Made by a program: the position numbers and the translations under genes. From positions 1 to 34,230 of the forward strand of contig CAYLPT010000146.1 in assembly GCA_964385645.1 (NCBI GenBank): DNA of 34,230 nt, in the 5' to 3' direction. Numbering within the stretch: the stretch's first letter is position 1; each line of letters starts with the position of its first letter. The DNA is from CAYLPT01 sp964385645 (lineage in GTDB: Bacteria > Armatimonadota > Hebobacteria > Hebobacterales > Hebobacteraceae). Shown one piece after another: positions 7,964-16,372 of the stretch. The notes under the pieces are model-generated. The model had not been told where the DNA came from. It searched no databases and worked only from the letters and a program-made list of their open reading frames with translations.

Positions 7964-8806
7964 TCAGATGACGCGCTGCTCCACGAGGAGTCCGCTGAGG
8001 AAGACCTCGATGGTGATGCGCTCACCGACGCCGCTGACCCGCTCGCGGACGGTCTCGCCAGGCTGATGGTACCCGCGGTAGACGGTGCGCTCGCCGTCGC
8101 GGTCGGTGACGACGATGCGGACCTCCTGCAGCTCGGCGCCTGGGGGGATGGGGAGCTCGATGTCGGCGCTACGGGTAAGCTGGCCGGCGCGGGGCTGCTC
8201 GAAGACGACCCTGGGCGCGGGGCCCTTGCTGAGCCAGAGGTCAACGGAGGCGCCGCGGGGGACGCGTTGGCCGGGGGCCGGGGCCTGCCGGAGGACATAG
8301 CCGATGGGCGCCCGGTCGTCGTGCTCGGTGCGCTGGGAGCCGACGGTGACGCGCGCCTCGTTGAGCAGGGCCCGGGCGCGCTCGACGGACATCTCGCGGA
8401 CATCTGGCACGACGGCCCACCGGGAGCCGGAGCTGACTGTGAGCCGGACCAGCCGGCCCACCTTGACGGTGCGCCCGGGCGGGGGGTGGGCGCCGATGAC
8501 CGCGTCCTCCGGGGCGTCCTCGTCGTGGCGACGGACGGCGAGCTCGGCACGGAGGCCGGCGGACTCCAGCAGCCTGACAGCCTCCTGGTGGCTGAGGCCG
8601 ACGATGTCGGGCACGGCGATCTCGGGGGGCTCGGTGCGAGTCCAGACGAAGATGGTCAGGTGGTAGGCGGCGATCAGGGCGCCGACGAGCACCGCCAACT
8701 GGAGGAACTGGGGCAGGAGGCGGCGCTGGGGCGCGCGCCGGGAGGGCCACATGCCGACGGTGGGATGGGGGGAGGTTCGTCTGGCTGTGATCGGGCGGTC
8801 GCGCAT
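7964..8806 (-). CDS. Membrane-anchored PASTA-domain protein
   Basis: A 280-residue protein with a basic cytoplasmic N-terminus (about 30 residues), one membrane helix (FLQLAVLVGALIAAYHLTIF), and an outside part with two PASTA repeats (about 62-130 and 131-200), each opening with the family signature VPDIVGLSHQEA or VPDVREMSVERA. The last 80 residues look like a beta-rich domain I cannot name. PASTA repeats bind peptidoglycan fragments in PknB-type kinases and some penicillin-binding proteins, but here no kinase or transpeptidase domain is attached. The gene starts 10 bases after the mltG stop, so a role at the growing cell wall is a fair inference. The ATG at 8806 is preferred; the reading frame continues upstream over mltG without family similarity. 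Confidence 0.88.
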   Translation of the reverse strand: MRDRPITARRTSPHPTVGMWPSRRAPQRRLLPQFLQLAVLVGALIAAYHLTIFVWTRTEPPEIAVPDIVGLSHQEAVRLLESAGLRAELAVRRHDEDAPEDAVIGAHPPPGRTVKVGRLVRLTVSSGSRWAVVPDVREMSVERARALLNEARVTVGSQRTEHDDRAPIGYVLRQAPAPGQRVPRGASVDLWLSKGPAPRVVFEQPRAGQLTRSADIELPIPPGAELQEVRIVVTDRDGERTVYRGYHQPGETVRERVSGVGERITIEVFLSGLLVEQRVI

Positions 8807-8816
8807 CCGCGAAGTG

Positions 8817-9827
8817 TTACCTCGTCTGTCGGATTCGCGCGATTGCGGCCTGGTGCTCGGCGAAGGTGCGGCTGAACACGTGGGAGCCATCCGGGCGGGC
8901 GACGTAGAACAGGTAGGGCACGTCGGCGGGCTCGAGGGCCGCCCGGATGGAGGCTTCCCCTGGGCTGCAGATGGGCCCCGGGGGCAGGCCGGGGTGGAGA
9001 TAGGTGTTGTACTCGCTGTCCACGGTGAGGTCCTCGTAGAGGAGGCGGGACTTGCGGTCGTCGCCGAGGGCGTACTGGACGGTGGCGTCGCACTCGAGCT
9101 TCTGCCCGCGAGCGAGGCGGTTCATGAAGACGCCGGCGATGATGGGGCGCTCCTCCTCCACCTTGGCCTCGGCCTCGACCAGGGAGGCGAGGATGACGAT
9201 GTCCTGGAGGCTGCGGCCCTCGTGCACGGGCTGCTCGCCGAGGAGGCCGCGCCAGACGACCTCCTCGAAGCGGCGCAGCATGTGCGCGATGATGTCCTCG
9301 GCACGCTCACCCATGTCCACGCGGTAGGTGTCGGGGAAGAGGTAGCCCTCGAGGCCGCCGGGGGGCGGCGGGAACGAGACCTCGAAGTCGCGGGGGCGCT
9401 GGGCCTGGGCGAGGAAGTCGGCGGCGGAGGCGAGCTCCTGCTCCTCGACGCGGGCGGCGATCTGGCGGAGGGTGTAGCCCTCGGGTATGGTGAGCCACCG
9501 CCAAGCGCGTCGGGAGCCGCGGCCGAGCGCGTCGAGTATCTGAAGGGTGCTCATGCTGGGCTCCAGCTCGTGGCGGCCCGCCTGGACGCGGCGCCACTTG
9601 CCCGTCAGGTAGGCGGCCGCAAGGAACGCCTCGGCGCTGTGGATGAGGCCCTCCTGTCGCAGCGCTCGGGCCACCTCGCGCACCGACTGGCCCTGCTCGA
9701 CGACGATGAGGCGGGCCGGTCCGTCGCCGACAGGGCTCAGCACGGCCGACGCGCCCCAGGCGGCGAGGAGGAGCGCGACCGCGAACAGGAGGGTGCACAG
9801 GCCCGCTCGGCGGCGAGGGCGGCTCAC
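8817..9827 (-). CDS. mltG: Endolytic murein transglycosylase MltG (YceG family)
   Basis: Membrane-anchored enzyme that cuts nascent glycan strands and is thought to set their length. The 336-residue product has a short basic N-terminus, one membrane helix (about 9-30), a LysM-like segment (about 38-110) and the YceG catalytic domain. The catalytic glutamate sits in LASLVEAEA at residue 218, followed by EEERPIIAGVFMNRL and the family motif NTYLHPGLPPGPI near the end. The start is GTG with AGGAG 8 bases upstream, and it overlaps the ruvX stop as GTGA, so translation is probably coupled. The longer reading frame upstream is only the ruvX region read in another frame. Confidence 0.95.
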   Translation of the reverse strand: MSRPRRRAGLCTLLFAVALLLAAWGASAVLSPVGDGPARLIVVEQGQSVREVARALRQEGLIHSAEAFLAAAYLTGKWRRVQAGRHELEPSMSTLQILDALGRGSRRAWRWLTIPEGYTLRQIAARVEEQELASAADFLAQAQRPRDFEVSFPPPPGGLEGYLFPDTYRVDMGERAEDIIAHMLRRFEEVVWRGLLGEQPVHEGRSLQDIVILASLVEAEAKVEEERPIIAGVFMNRLARGQKLECDATVQYALGDDRKSRLLYEDLTVDSEYNTYLHPGLPPGPICSPGEASIRAALEPADVPYLFYVARPDGSHVFSRTFAEHQAAIARIRQTR

Positions 9828-10249
9828 GAGGCGTTCTCCTGCCGGTGGGAGTCGAGGTAGGACTGGAGGATGAGGGCGGCGGCGACCGCGTCCCGGATCT
9901 GCCGGCGGGCGGTGCGGCGCTGGCCGGCGGCGAGGAGGTCCCGCTCGGCCTGGGCGGTCGTGAGGCGCTCGTCCCAGAGGTGCACCGGGACTGCGAGGGC
10001 GCGGCCGAGGGCGCGGGCGAAGCGCCGGGCGCGGCGCGCGGCGGCGCCGGCGGCGCCGTCCATGCTCAGGGGCAGGCCCACGACAACCGCCTGGGCGCGG
10101 TGTCTGGCGACCAGCTCGCCGACCGCCCGCACATCCTCCCCGAGGGAGACGCACTCGAGCACCGACAGCGGCCTGGCGGTGATGCCGAGGGGATCGCTGA
10201 GGGCGAGGCCGATGCGGCGCTCGCCGAGGTCGAGCCCGAGCAAGGTCAT
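9824..10249 (-). CDS. ruvX: RuvX/YqgF family protein (putative Holliday junction resolvase, pre-16S rRNA nuclease)
   Basis: A 141-residue RNase H-fold protein of the YqgF family. The first catalytic aspartate lies in LLGLDLGERRIGLA, the second acidic site in the VVVGLPLSMDG region, and the third near DERLTTAQAE and the late RDAVAAALILQ helix. Members are required for 5' end maturation of 16S rRNA in Escherichia coli and resolve Holliday junctions in some other bacteria, so both names are used. The ATG at 10249 overlaps the upstream stop as ATGA and has AGGAGG 7 bases upstream. The pairing of ruvX with mltG downstream and alaS upstream is common in Gram-positive-like lineages and supports the call. 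Confidence 0.94.
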   Translation of the reverse strand: MTLLGLDLGERRIGLALSDPLGITARPLSVLECVSLGEDVRAVGELVARHRAQAVVVGLPLSMDGAAGAAARRARRFARALGRALAVPVHLWDERLTTAQAERDLLAAGQRRTARRQIRDAVAAALILQSYLDSHRQENAS

Positions 10250-12321
10250 GGGGCGGCCTCCTGGCCCCGAGCCGAGAGGAAGAGCAGGGCGCTGATGGCG
10301 ACGGCGAAGGCGCCCAGCCCCGCGCCGAGCCCGGAGTCGTTGGTGACGGAGGCTGCCAGGCCCCCGGCGAGGGCGCCGGCGACACCCGCGCGCAGGCCGC
10401 GGTGCTGAGATAGCAGGCGCCGGGCGGGCGCGGCCGGCCGGAGGGTGAAGGCGAAGGCAGCGGCCGCCGCGAGCACGAGGGGAATGGCCGCGGGCGAGCC
10501 GGTGAGGATGCGGGCGTTTAGGTAGAGCTTGCGGGCGACGGCATCGCCGAGGGGGCGACCCTCGCCGGCGAGAAGGGCGGCGGCGGCGGCGCCGATGTGG
10601 GAGCGGGCCTCGGCCGGCCCGAGGAGGTCGAGCAAAGCCGGCGCGAGAGCGCTGGCGGCGAGCAGGACCGCGGCGCCGACGGCGTCCTCCCAACCGACTT
10701 TCTGCTTGTACAGCAGGTAGAGGGTGACCAGTCCGGCGGCGGTGGCTACGGCCCCGCCCCAGTTGGCCCCCCAGAAGGGCGCGCCGACGATGAGCACGAC
10801 ACCGACCCCGATGAGGGCCGCCAGCTCGCCGCGGCGGGGGAAGGCGTCCAGGAGCGCGCCGAGGCCGACTGCCGCCATGCCCACGAGGAAGCCGACCGCC
10901 TCGTTGCCGATGCCGTAGAAGCGAGAGCCGGAAATCACACCGAGGCCGAGCGCGGAGCGCCGCATAAGCCAGGAGCCGGACACGGCGTCAACCGCGAGCA
11001 GGCCCACGCCCAGCAGCATGGCAAGGGCGAGCGCGTGGCCCGGCCGCCGCAGCCGCGCCGCGGCGAAGGCCAGCCCGGCGCCGACCGCAGCCCCGGCGCC
11101 GAGGTGGCCCGCGGTGCTCGTGATCCCGAGGGCAGGCGCGACGGCCAGGCCGATGGCGCCGGTGGTGAGGCCCAGCGCGGCCGCACCGAAGCGCCGGAGC
11201 GCGGGGGTCCGCCACAGGCCGACCGCGACCGCGGCGGCAACGACGGCGAAGCCGAAGACGAGGTAGCAGACGGCCGCGGTGATGAGCATGTGATGGGCGC
11301 GGGCCGTGCCAGCGCTCAGCTCGCTCACCCGCGCGACTGCGTCGGCCGCAGGGATGACCCCGAGCGGCCGGCCGCCCATGGCGAGCGAGGGCTGCTCCAC
11401 GCCCCACCACTCGAGGAGCGTGGGGGCAAAGTCGGCCGGGACGATGATTCCGGGCCAGCGCGTGCTCCGGCTGCCGAGCAGACCCGCGGCATGTTCCTCG
11501 GCCGAGGTCCAGAGGAGGACCGGGGCGAGGCTGCGGGAGCGCCGGCCCGGGCGCTGGGGGGCGACTGGCGACAGCACGGCGATCAGCGCGTGCTGATCGC
11601 GCACCGCGTCCACGGCGGCGGCGACGAACTCGTCAGCGGCAGCGAGGGGGACGCCGGTGAGGTCGAGCATCACGACGTCCCAGCGCGCCAGCGCCTGTCG
11701 AAGGGCGCGCAGGGCCCCCGGGGCGGCGACGGGGCCGCGCGGCGTGCCTGTGACCAGGGGGACATCGAGGCAGCCTCCATCCACGTCGCCGTGCGCGTCG
11801 GCGATGACGGCCAGAGCCGGGTAGGAGGCCGCGCCCGGGGCAGCAAGGAGGGCCGTGGTAAGGCCCACCCGATGGAGCTGCTCCCCGAGGTGGCCAGGGC
11901 GGGCGCTAGTGCGGGCGCGCTGATTGGCGGCGACGATGGGAGCGATCGTGAGGCGAAGAGGCCCCTCGATCCCGTCCTCGAGACGCCCGACGAGAGGGCC
12001 GCCAGCGGCCGCGCGGCCGGCGCCCAGGGAGACCCAGGTCCGGTGCGGGTCGGCCTCACCGGGGGAGGCGACAGGCATGAGGCCCAGCGCCGCGCGGGCG
12101 GCGAGGTCATGGAGGTGGGGCATGTCGGCGGCCTGAAGGTCCTCCCAGGTGACGCCGCCCATGGTGATGATGACGGCGCGGGGGCCGGGCTGCTCCCCGT
12201 ACACGCGGCGCAGGGAGTATCGGGGAGGCGCGCCAGCCTGCGCTGCGTCGCCCAGAGGGAGGAGCCCAAAGGCGAGCGCAACGAGCGTGGCAGGCCGTGC
12301 GCGCAGGCCGCTAGCCAGCAC
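10246..12321 (-). CDS. Large membrane protein with an alkaline phosphatase-like outside domain
   Basis: A 691-residue protein with three parts. A signal peptide covers about 1-30. A soluble part follows (about 35-340) that resembles the alkaline phosphatase/sulfatase superfamily: AVIITMGGVTWEDL near its start, a D-V-VMLDLTG segment, IAVLSPVAP, and a late PADFAPTLLEWWG motif typical of this fold. The rest (about 360-690) is a polytopic region with roughly ten hydrophobic helices. The usual metal-binding residues are not clear: the first motif reads MGG where VDG would be expected, so catalysis is uncertain. The GTG start at 12321 overlaps the alaS stop by 11 bases. I cannot assign a substrate. 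The setting among cell-wall genes suggests an envelope role. Confidence 0.75.
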   Translation of the reverse strand: MLASGLRARPATLVALAFGLLPLGDAAQAGAPPRYSLRRVYGEQPGPRAVIITMGGVTWEDLQAADMPHLHDLAARAALGLMPVASPGEADPHRTWVSLGAGRAAAGGPLVGRLEDGIEGPLRLTIAPIVAANQRARTSARPGHLGEQLHRVGLTTALLAAPGAASYPALAVIADAHGDVDGGCLDVPLVTGTPRGPVAAPGALRALRQALARWDVVMLDLTGVPLAAADEFVAAAVDAVRDQHALIAVLSPVAPQRPGRRSRSLAPVLLWTSAEEHAAGLLGSRSTRWPGIIVPADFAPTLLEWWGVEQPSLAMGGRPLGVIPAADAVARVSELSAGTARAHHMLITAAVCYLVFGFAVVAAAVAVGLWRTPALRRFGAAALGLTTGAIGLAVAPALGITSTAGHLGAGAAVGAGLAFAAARLRRPGHALALAMLLGVGLLAVDAVSGSWLMRRSALGLGVISGSRFYGIGNEAVGFLVGMAAVGLGALLDAFPRRGELAALIGVGVVLIVGAPFWGANWGGAVATAAGLVTLYLLYKQKVGWEDAVGAAVLLAASALAPALLDLLGPAEARSHIGAAAAALLAGEGRPLGDAVARKLYLNARILTGSPAAIPLVLAAAAAFAFTLRPAAPARRLLSQHRGLRAGVAGALAGGLAASVTNDSGLGAGLGAFAVAISALLFLSARGQEAAP

Positions 12322-14980
12322 GGCCCTGGGCGGCGACGAGCTCCTTGACCTTGGCGAGCGCCTCATCAAGCCGCTCCGGGTTCTTGCCTCCGGCCTGGGC
12401 GAAGTCAGGCCGTCCGCCACCGCCGCCGCCAGCGGCTCGGGCGACCTCCCGCACCAGGTTGCCGGCGTGATAGCCCGCCTTGGTGAGGTCCTTGGACACC
12501 GCGCCGATGAACTGAGCGCGGCCGTCTCGCTCACAGCCGAGGACAACGACGCCGGAGCCGAGCCGGACCAGTACCTCGTCTGCCAGGGCACGCAGGGCAT
12601 CGGGCGCGAGGGGGGCGACGCGGGCCGCCACCACCTTGAGCGCGCCCACCTGCTGCGCCTCGCGAGCCAGGTCATCAACGCGACCGGCGGCGCTCTGCTG
12701 CTGGAGCTGGGAGATCTCGCGCCGCGCGCGGCGCAGGTCGGCCTGCAGCTGAGCGATGCGGTCGGGGATCTCGTCGGGCGAGCCGCCGACGGCCTCTGCG
12801 GCCGCCGAGATGAGCCGGCGCTGCTGGGCGGCGAGGGCGTGGGCCTCCAGGCCGGTGACAGCCTCGATCCGGCGCAGGCCGGCGCCGATGCTGCGCTCGC
12901 TGACGATCAGGAAGCCACCGATGGCGCTGGCGCTGCGGAGGTGGGTGCCGCCACAGAGCTCCCTGCTGAAGTCGCCGATGCGCACCACGCGGACCCGCTC
13001 GCCGTACTTCTCTCCGAAGAGCGCAACCGCGCCCTGGGCCCGCGCCTCGGCCATGCTCATCTCCTCGGCGGCGAGTGCGTGGTCGGCGAGTGAGAGCTCC
13101 ACCACGCCCTGCTCGATGCGCTGCTTCTGCTCGTCAGTCAGGGCGGCGAAGTGGGCGAAGTCGAAGCGCAGCCGGTCGGCGTCCACCAGGGAGCCGGACT
13201 GGAGAGCGTGCTCGCCGAGGACCTGGCGAAGGACATGGTGGAGCAGGTGGGTGGCGGTATGGGCGCGGGCGATGGCCCGCCGGCGGGCCTCGTCAACCCG
13301 GGCCTGGACCTGCTGGCCGACGGCGAGCTCCCCCTCGAGGACGCGGGCGCGGTGGGCGTGGGCGCCCTCTACAGGGTAGGCGGTGTCGAGCACCTCGGCC
13401 CGCCCGGCCTGGGCCTCGAGCCACCCGCGGTCGCCGACCTGACCGCCGCTCTCGGCGTAGAAGGGCGTCTGGTCGAGGAAGACCTCGCCCTCCTCGCCGG
13501 CGATGAGACGGTCGGTGGGCTCGCCCTCCCGGAGCAGGCCGATGACGGCCGCCTGGGCGGTGCAGGCCTCGTGGCCGAGGAACGTGCTCTTGCCCACGAA
13601 GCCCTGATAGCCTGAGCGGAGGGCGAAGGCGAAGTCGTCCTCCGCGCGCGCGCGGGCGCGCTGGCGCTGGGCTTCCATTGCGGCGTTGAAGCCCTCCTCG
13701 TCGAAGCCGAGGCCGTGCTCGGCGGCGGTGTCAGCGGCCAGCTCCCTGGGCAGCCCGTAAGTGTCGTGGAGCCGGAAGGCCTCCTCGCCGGGGAGGGCGG
13801 CGAGGCCGGCGGCGCGGGCGCGAGAGATGGCGTCCATGAGGGGTGCATAGCTGCGCTCGAGGGTGTCCTCGAACTGGCGCTCCTCCTGCTGCAGCCAAGT
13901 GGTCAGCCGTCCCTCGGCGGCGCGGAGCTCGGGGTAGACCTCGCCCATGACGCCGACGACGGTGGGCGCGAGCTGATAGAGGAAGGGCTCCTCGATGCCA
14001 AGCTGCCGACCGAAGCGATACGCGCGGCGCAGCACCCGGCGGACGACGTAGCCAGCGCCCTCGTTGGAGGGGGTGAAGCCGTCGGCCAGCAGGAAGGTCA
14101 GGGCGCGGGTATGCTCGGCGATGATGCGTACGGCGGCGCCCTGGGGGCCGGTGAGGGGCTCGCGGAGGTCGGGGTGGGCGCGGCGGGCGCGCGCGATGAC
14201 CGAGGCAACGATGGGCGCGAAGAGGTCGGTCTCGAAGATAGAGGGCACGCCCTGGAGGAGCGCGGTGAGGCGCTCGAGGCCCAGGCCGGTGTCAATGCCG
14301 GGCCTGGGGAGGGGCTCCAGCTCGCCGCCGGGCTGCTTGTTGTACATCTGGAAGACCAGGTTCCAGACCTCGCTGAAGCGGGGGCAGTCGCAGGTGGGGT
14401 CGCAGTCGGGACGGCCGCAGCCGCGCTCCTGGCCGGTGTCGAGGTGGAGTTCGGTGTCGGGGCCGCAGGGGCCGGAGTCGCCGACGGGCCCCCACCAGTT
14501 CGTCGGGTCCCTGACGATGCGGGAGGGCGGGACGCCGATCTCGCGCTCCCAGATGAGGGGTGACTCATCGTCATCGGGGTGGACGGTGACCCAGACCCGC
14601 GCCTCGGGTAGGCCGAGGACGCCGATGACGTACTCCCAGGCGAAGTGGATGGCCTCCCGCTTGAAGTAGTCGCCGAACGAGAAGTTGCCCAGCATCTCAA
14701 AGAAAGTGCAGTGCCAGGGTGTGTGGCCTACCTGCTCGATGTCGTCGGCGCGGAAGCACTTCTGGCAGGTGGCGACGCGGGGGGCGGCGGGGGGCACGAG
14801 GCCTCGGAACCAGGGGACGAACTGCTGCATGCCGGCGCTGGTGAAGAGGGTGGTCTCGTCAGAGGGCTTGAGGGGGGAGCTGGCAAGGACGCGGTGGCCC
14901 CGCTGCGCGAAGAAGTCGAGGAAGCTGTCGCGCAGCCGCCTGCTGGTGGGGGTGCTGCGGTTGTGTGCCGAGTGCTTCAT
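12311..14980 (-). CDS. alaS: Alanyl-tRNA synthetase
   Basis: Cytoplasmic class II synthetase for tRNA-Ala; 889 residues, close to the usual 870-880. The catalytic core shows motif 1 around TSAGMQQFVPWF, the HTPWHCTFFEMLGNFSFGDY region, and motif 3 near GIDTGLGLERL. A cysteine cluster (GCGRPDCDPTCDC) occurs in the catalytic domain and is seen in a subset of bacterial enzymes. The editing domain keeps its metal ligands as H574-T-A-T-H578 and C676-G-G-T-H680. A C-terminal DHHA1 domain ends with a glycine run before RPDFAQAGG. GGAGG lies 10 bases before the ATG. A 147-base gap with a predicted promoter precedes the gene, so it can be transcribed independently of the sigma-factor genes. Confidence 0.97.
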   Translation of the reverse strand: MKHSAHNRSTPTSRRLRDSFLDFFAQRGHRVLASSPLKPSDETTLFTSAGMQQFVPWFRGLVPPAAPRVATCQKCFRADDIEQVGHTPWHCTFFEMLGNFSFGDYFKREAIHFAWEYVIGVLGLPEARVWVTVHPDDDESPLIWEREIGVPPSRIVRDPTNWWGPVGDSGPCGPDTELHLDTGQERGCGRPDCDPTCDCPRFSEVWNLVFQMYNKQPGGELEPLPRPGIDTGLGLERLTALLQGVPSIFETDLFAPIVASVIARARRAHPDLREPLTGPQGAAVRIIAEHTRALTFLLADGFTPSNEGAGYVVRRVLRRAYRFGRQLGIEEPFLYQLAPTVVGVMGEVYPELRAAEGRLTTWLQQEERQFEDTLERSYAPLMDAISRARAAGLAALPGEEAFRLHDTYGLPRELAADTAAEHGLGFDEEGFNAAMEAQRQRARARAEDDFAFALRSGYQGFVGKSTFLGHEACTAQAAVIGLLREGEPTDRLIAGEEGEVFLDQTPFYAESGGQVGDRGWLEAQAGRAEVLDTAYPVEGAHAHRARVLEGELAVGQQVQARVDEARRRAIARAHTATHLLHHVLRQVLGEHALQSGSLVDADRLRFDFAHFAALTDEQKQRIEQGVVELSLADHALAAEEMSMAEARAQGAVALFGEKYGERVRVVRIGDFSRELCGGTHLRSASAIGGFLIVSERSIGAGLRRIEAVTGLEAHALAAQQRRLISAAAEAVGGSPDEIPDRIAQLQADLRRARREISQLQQQSAAGRVDDLAREAQQVGALKVVAARVAPLAPDALRALADEVLVRLGSGVVVLGCERDGRAQFIGAVSKDLTKAGYHAGNLVREVARAAGGGGGGRPDFAQAGGKNPERLDEALAKVKELVAAQGRAG

Positions 14981-15062
14981 GCGTCCAGGTCCTCCGGGAT
15001 GGCCGTAGGGCGCGGGTGCAGGCCGGAGGCCCGCCCCGCCGAGGGCGGCAGGGGGCGAGTCA

Positions 15063-15080
15063 CCGACGCTCCATCGTCGG
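15063..15080 (-). other. Hairpin in the alaS leader
   Basis: CCGACG pairs with CGTCGG around a 6-base loop, about 30-50 bases after the predicted alaS transcription start. A second small hairpin (CCGCC-CTC-GGCGG on the minus strand) lies at 15036-15048. No T-box features are visible. The role is unknown; it may only be leader structure. Confidence 0.35.
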
Positions 15081-15115
15081 GGAGCCGCGGCGAGGCAGCG
15101 CCCGTCCTGGGGGCC

Positions 15116-15124
15116 ATTATAGCA
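15116..15124 (-). promoter_or_regulatory. Predicted alaS promoter, extended -10
   Basis: On the minus strand the sequence reads TGCTATAAT: a perfect TATAAT at 15116-15121 preceded by the TGn extension. No good -35 box lies 16-18 bases upstream, as expected for extended -10 promoters. Transcription would start near 15109 and give a leader of about 130 bases. The element lies just after the stop codon of the upstream AI-2E gene. Confidence 0.65.
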
Positions 15125-15127
15125 GAG

Positions 15128-16327
15128 TCAGGAAGAGGGCGCATCCTGCTGGTCGTGGGCGGAGAACGCCTCCGGCCAGAAGTGCAGCAGGACAACCTTG
15201 ATGGCGCCGGCGAGGGGGATGGAGATGATGACGCCGAGCACGCCGAAAAGCGCGGCGCCGGCCAGGACGGAGAAGATCACGACCAGGGGGTGGAGGCCCA
15301 CCCGGCCGCCCAGGACGCGGGGGGTGACGCCGTAGTCGAAGGCGATGTTGCCGGAGATGAGGATGGCGAGGACCGCCAGAATCGCGCCGGGGGGCTTCCC
15401 GGTGATCGCCATGGTGAGGGTGACGACGACCATGGCGGTGGGGTAGCCGAGGTAGGGGATGACGTAGAGGACGCCGGTCACGATGCCCAGCAGCCAGGCG
15501 AAGTGGACGCCGGCGATGCTGAGGACGGCGACGGCGAAGATGCCGACGATGACCATCATGGTCACCATGCCGAGCAGGTAGCCACCGGCGACGCGGTTGA
15601 TGTCGTGGAGGATGGCGAGGGTGGCGGTGCGCTGGCGCTCGGGCATGAGCTTGAGGAGGCGCTGGCCCAGCAGATGGTAGTCGCGGAGGACCCAGAAGGT
15701 CACGACGGGGGTGAGGATGAGGAGGGAGACGATGATCACGGAGCGGTTGAGCCAGCTGAGCACGCCCTCGAGGAGACTGAGCCCGTAGGACTGGGCCTTG
15801 TCGCCGACCGCGCTGAAGGCGCTGGCGACGTCCTCGGGCAGAACGCCGAGCGCCAGGCCCCAGTTCTGCGCCCAGGCACGGGCCTCACGGGCGAGCTCGT
15901 GGCCCCGGGCGACGACCTGCTCGTAGCTGGCGATGAGGTCGCGCGCCTCGCCGGCCAGGGCGGGCACGAGCCCGAAGGCGGCGAGCAGGAAGACGAGCAG
16001 GAAGAGGCCGAAGACGAACCAGATGGCGCGGATGCGGGTCCACCCCCGCCGCTCGAGGCGGTCAATGACAGGGTTCAGGAGGTAGGCGATGATGGCGCCG
16101 ACGACAAAGGGGAGGAGGATCTGGCGGACCCGGTAGAGGAACCAGATGACCGCCAGGCCGGCAACGAGGGCGGTGAGCCACTTGGGCCAGGCGAGGAGGC
16201 GCTCCTCGGGGCGATAGCCCTCGGTCCTGCGGGCGAGGGTGCGGGTGGTGGCGACGTGGACGACGGTCACGATGTAGGCGATCACCGCGACGGCGATGAT
16301 GGCTACGAGCGCGGTTGGCAGGTCCAC
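15128..16327 (-). CDS. AI-2E family membrane transporter
   Basis: A 399-residue integral membrane protein of the AI-2E (PerM/TqsA/YdiK) family. Hydrophobic helices occur at about 5-25, 52-70, 72-92, 110-130, 200-220, 255-280, 285-310, 315-335 and 350-375. Family features are the early PFVVGAIIAYLLNPVIDRLERRG segment, the PVVTFWVLRDY region after the large soluble loop (about 130-195), and the late GGRVGLHPLVVIFSVLAGAALFGVLG motif. Members export small molecules or act as sodium/proton antiporters; the substrate here is unknown, and autoinducer-2 transport should not be assumed. The start is GTG with GGAGG 6 bases upstream. It lies 45 bases after the sigma factor gene and is the last gene before the alaS promoter. 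Confidence 0.92.
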   Translation of the reverse strand: MDLPTALVAIIAVAVIAYIVTVVHVATTRTLARRTEGYRPEERLLAWPKWLTALVAGLAVIWFLYRVRQILLPFVVGAIIAYLLNPVIDRLERRGWTRIRAIWFVFGLFLLVFLLAAFGLVPALAGEARDLIASYEQVVARGHELAREARAWAQNWGLALGVLPEDVASAFSAVGDKAQSYGLSLLEGVLSWLNRSVIIVSLLILTPVVTFWVLRDYHLLGQRLLKLMPERQRTATLAILHDINRVAGGYLLGMVTMMVIVGIFAVAVLSIAGVHFAWLLGIVTGVLYVIPYLGYPTAMVVVTLTMAITGKPPGAILAVLAILISGNIAFDYGVTPRVLGGRVGLHPLVVIFSVLAGAALFGVLGVIISIPLAGAIKVVLLHFWPEAFSAHDQQDAPSS

Positions 16328-16372
16328 AGAGTCCCTCCGCGAGTCGAAGGTCCGCGGCGTGCGCGGGCGGGC

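Noticed and set aside
9828..10385. Upstream extension of mltG
   Set aside because: It covers ruvX in another frame; a membrane anchor and ribosome-binding site support the GTG at 9827.
10597..12348. A 583-codon open frame on the plus strand, opposite the phosphatase-like membrane protein
   Set aside because: Antisense shadow of a hydrophobic gene; no recognisable domain or start signal.
12322..12678. Upstream extension of the phosphatase-like membrane protein
   Set aside because: The extra residues are alaS read in another frame, rich in Arg and Pro, and precede a good signal peptide that should be N-terminal.
14981..15127. T-box riboswitch in the alaS leader
   Set aside because: The leader has hairpins, but no AGGGUGGNACCGCG-like T-box sequence or specifier loop could be found.
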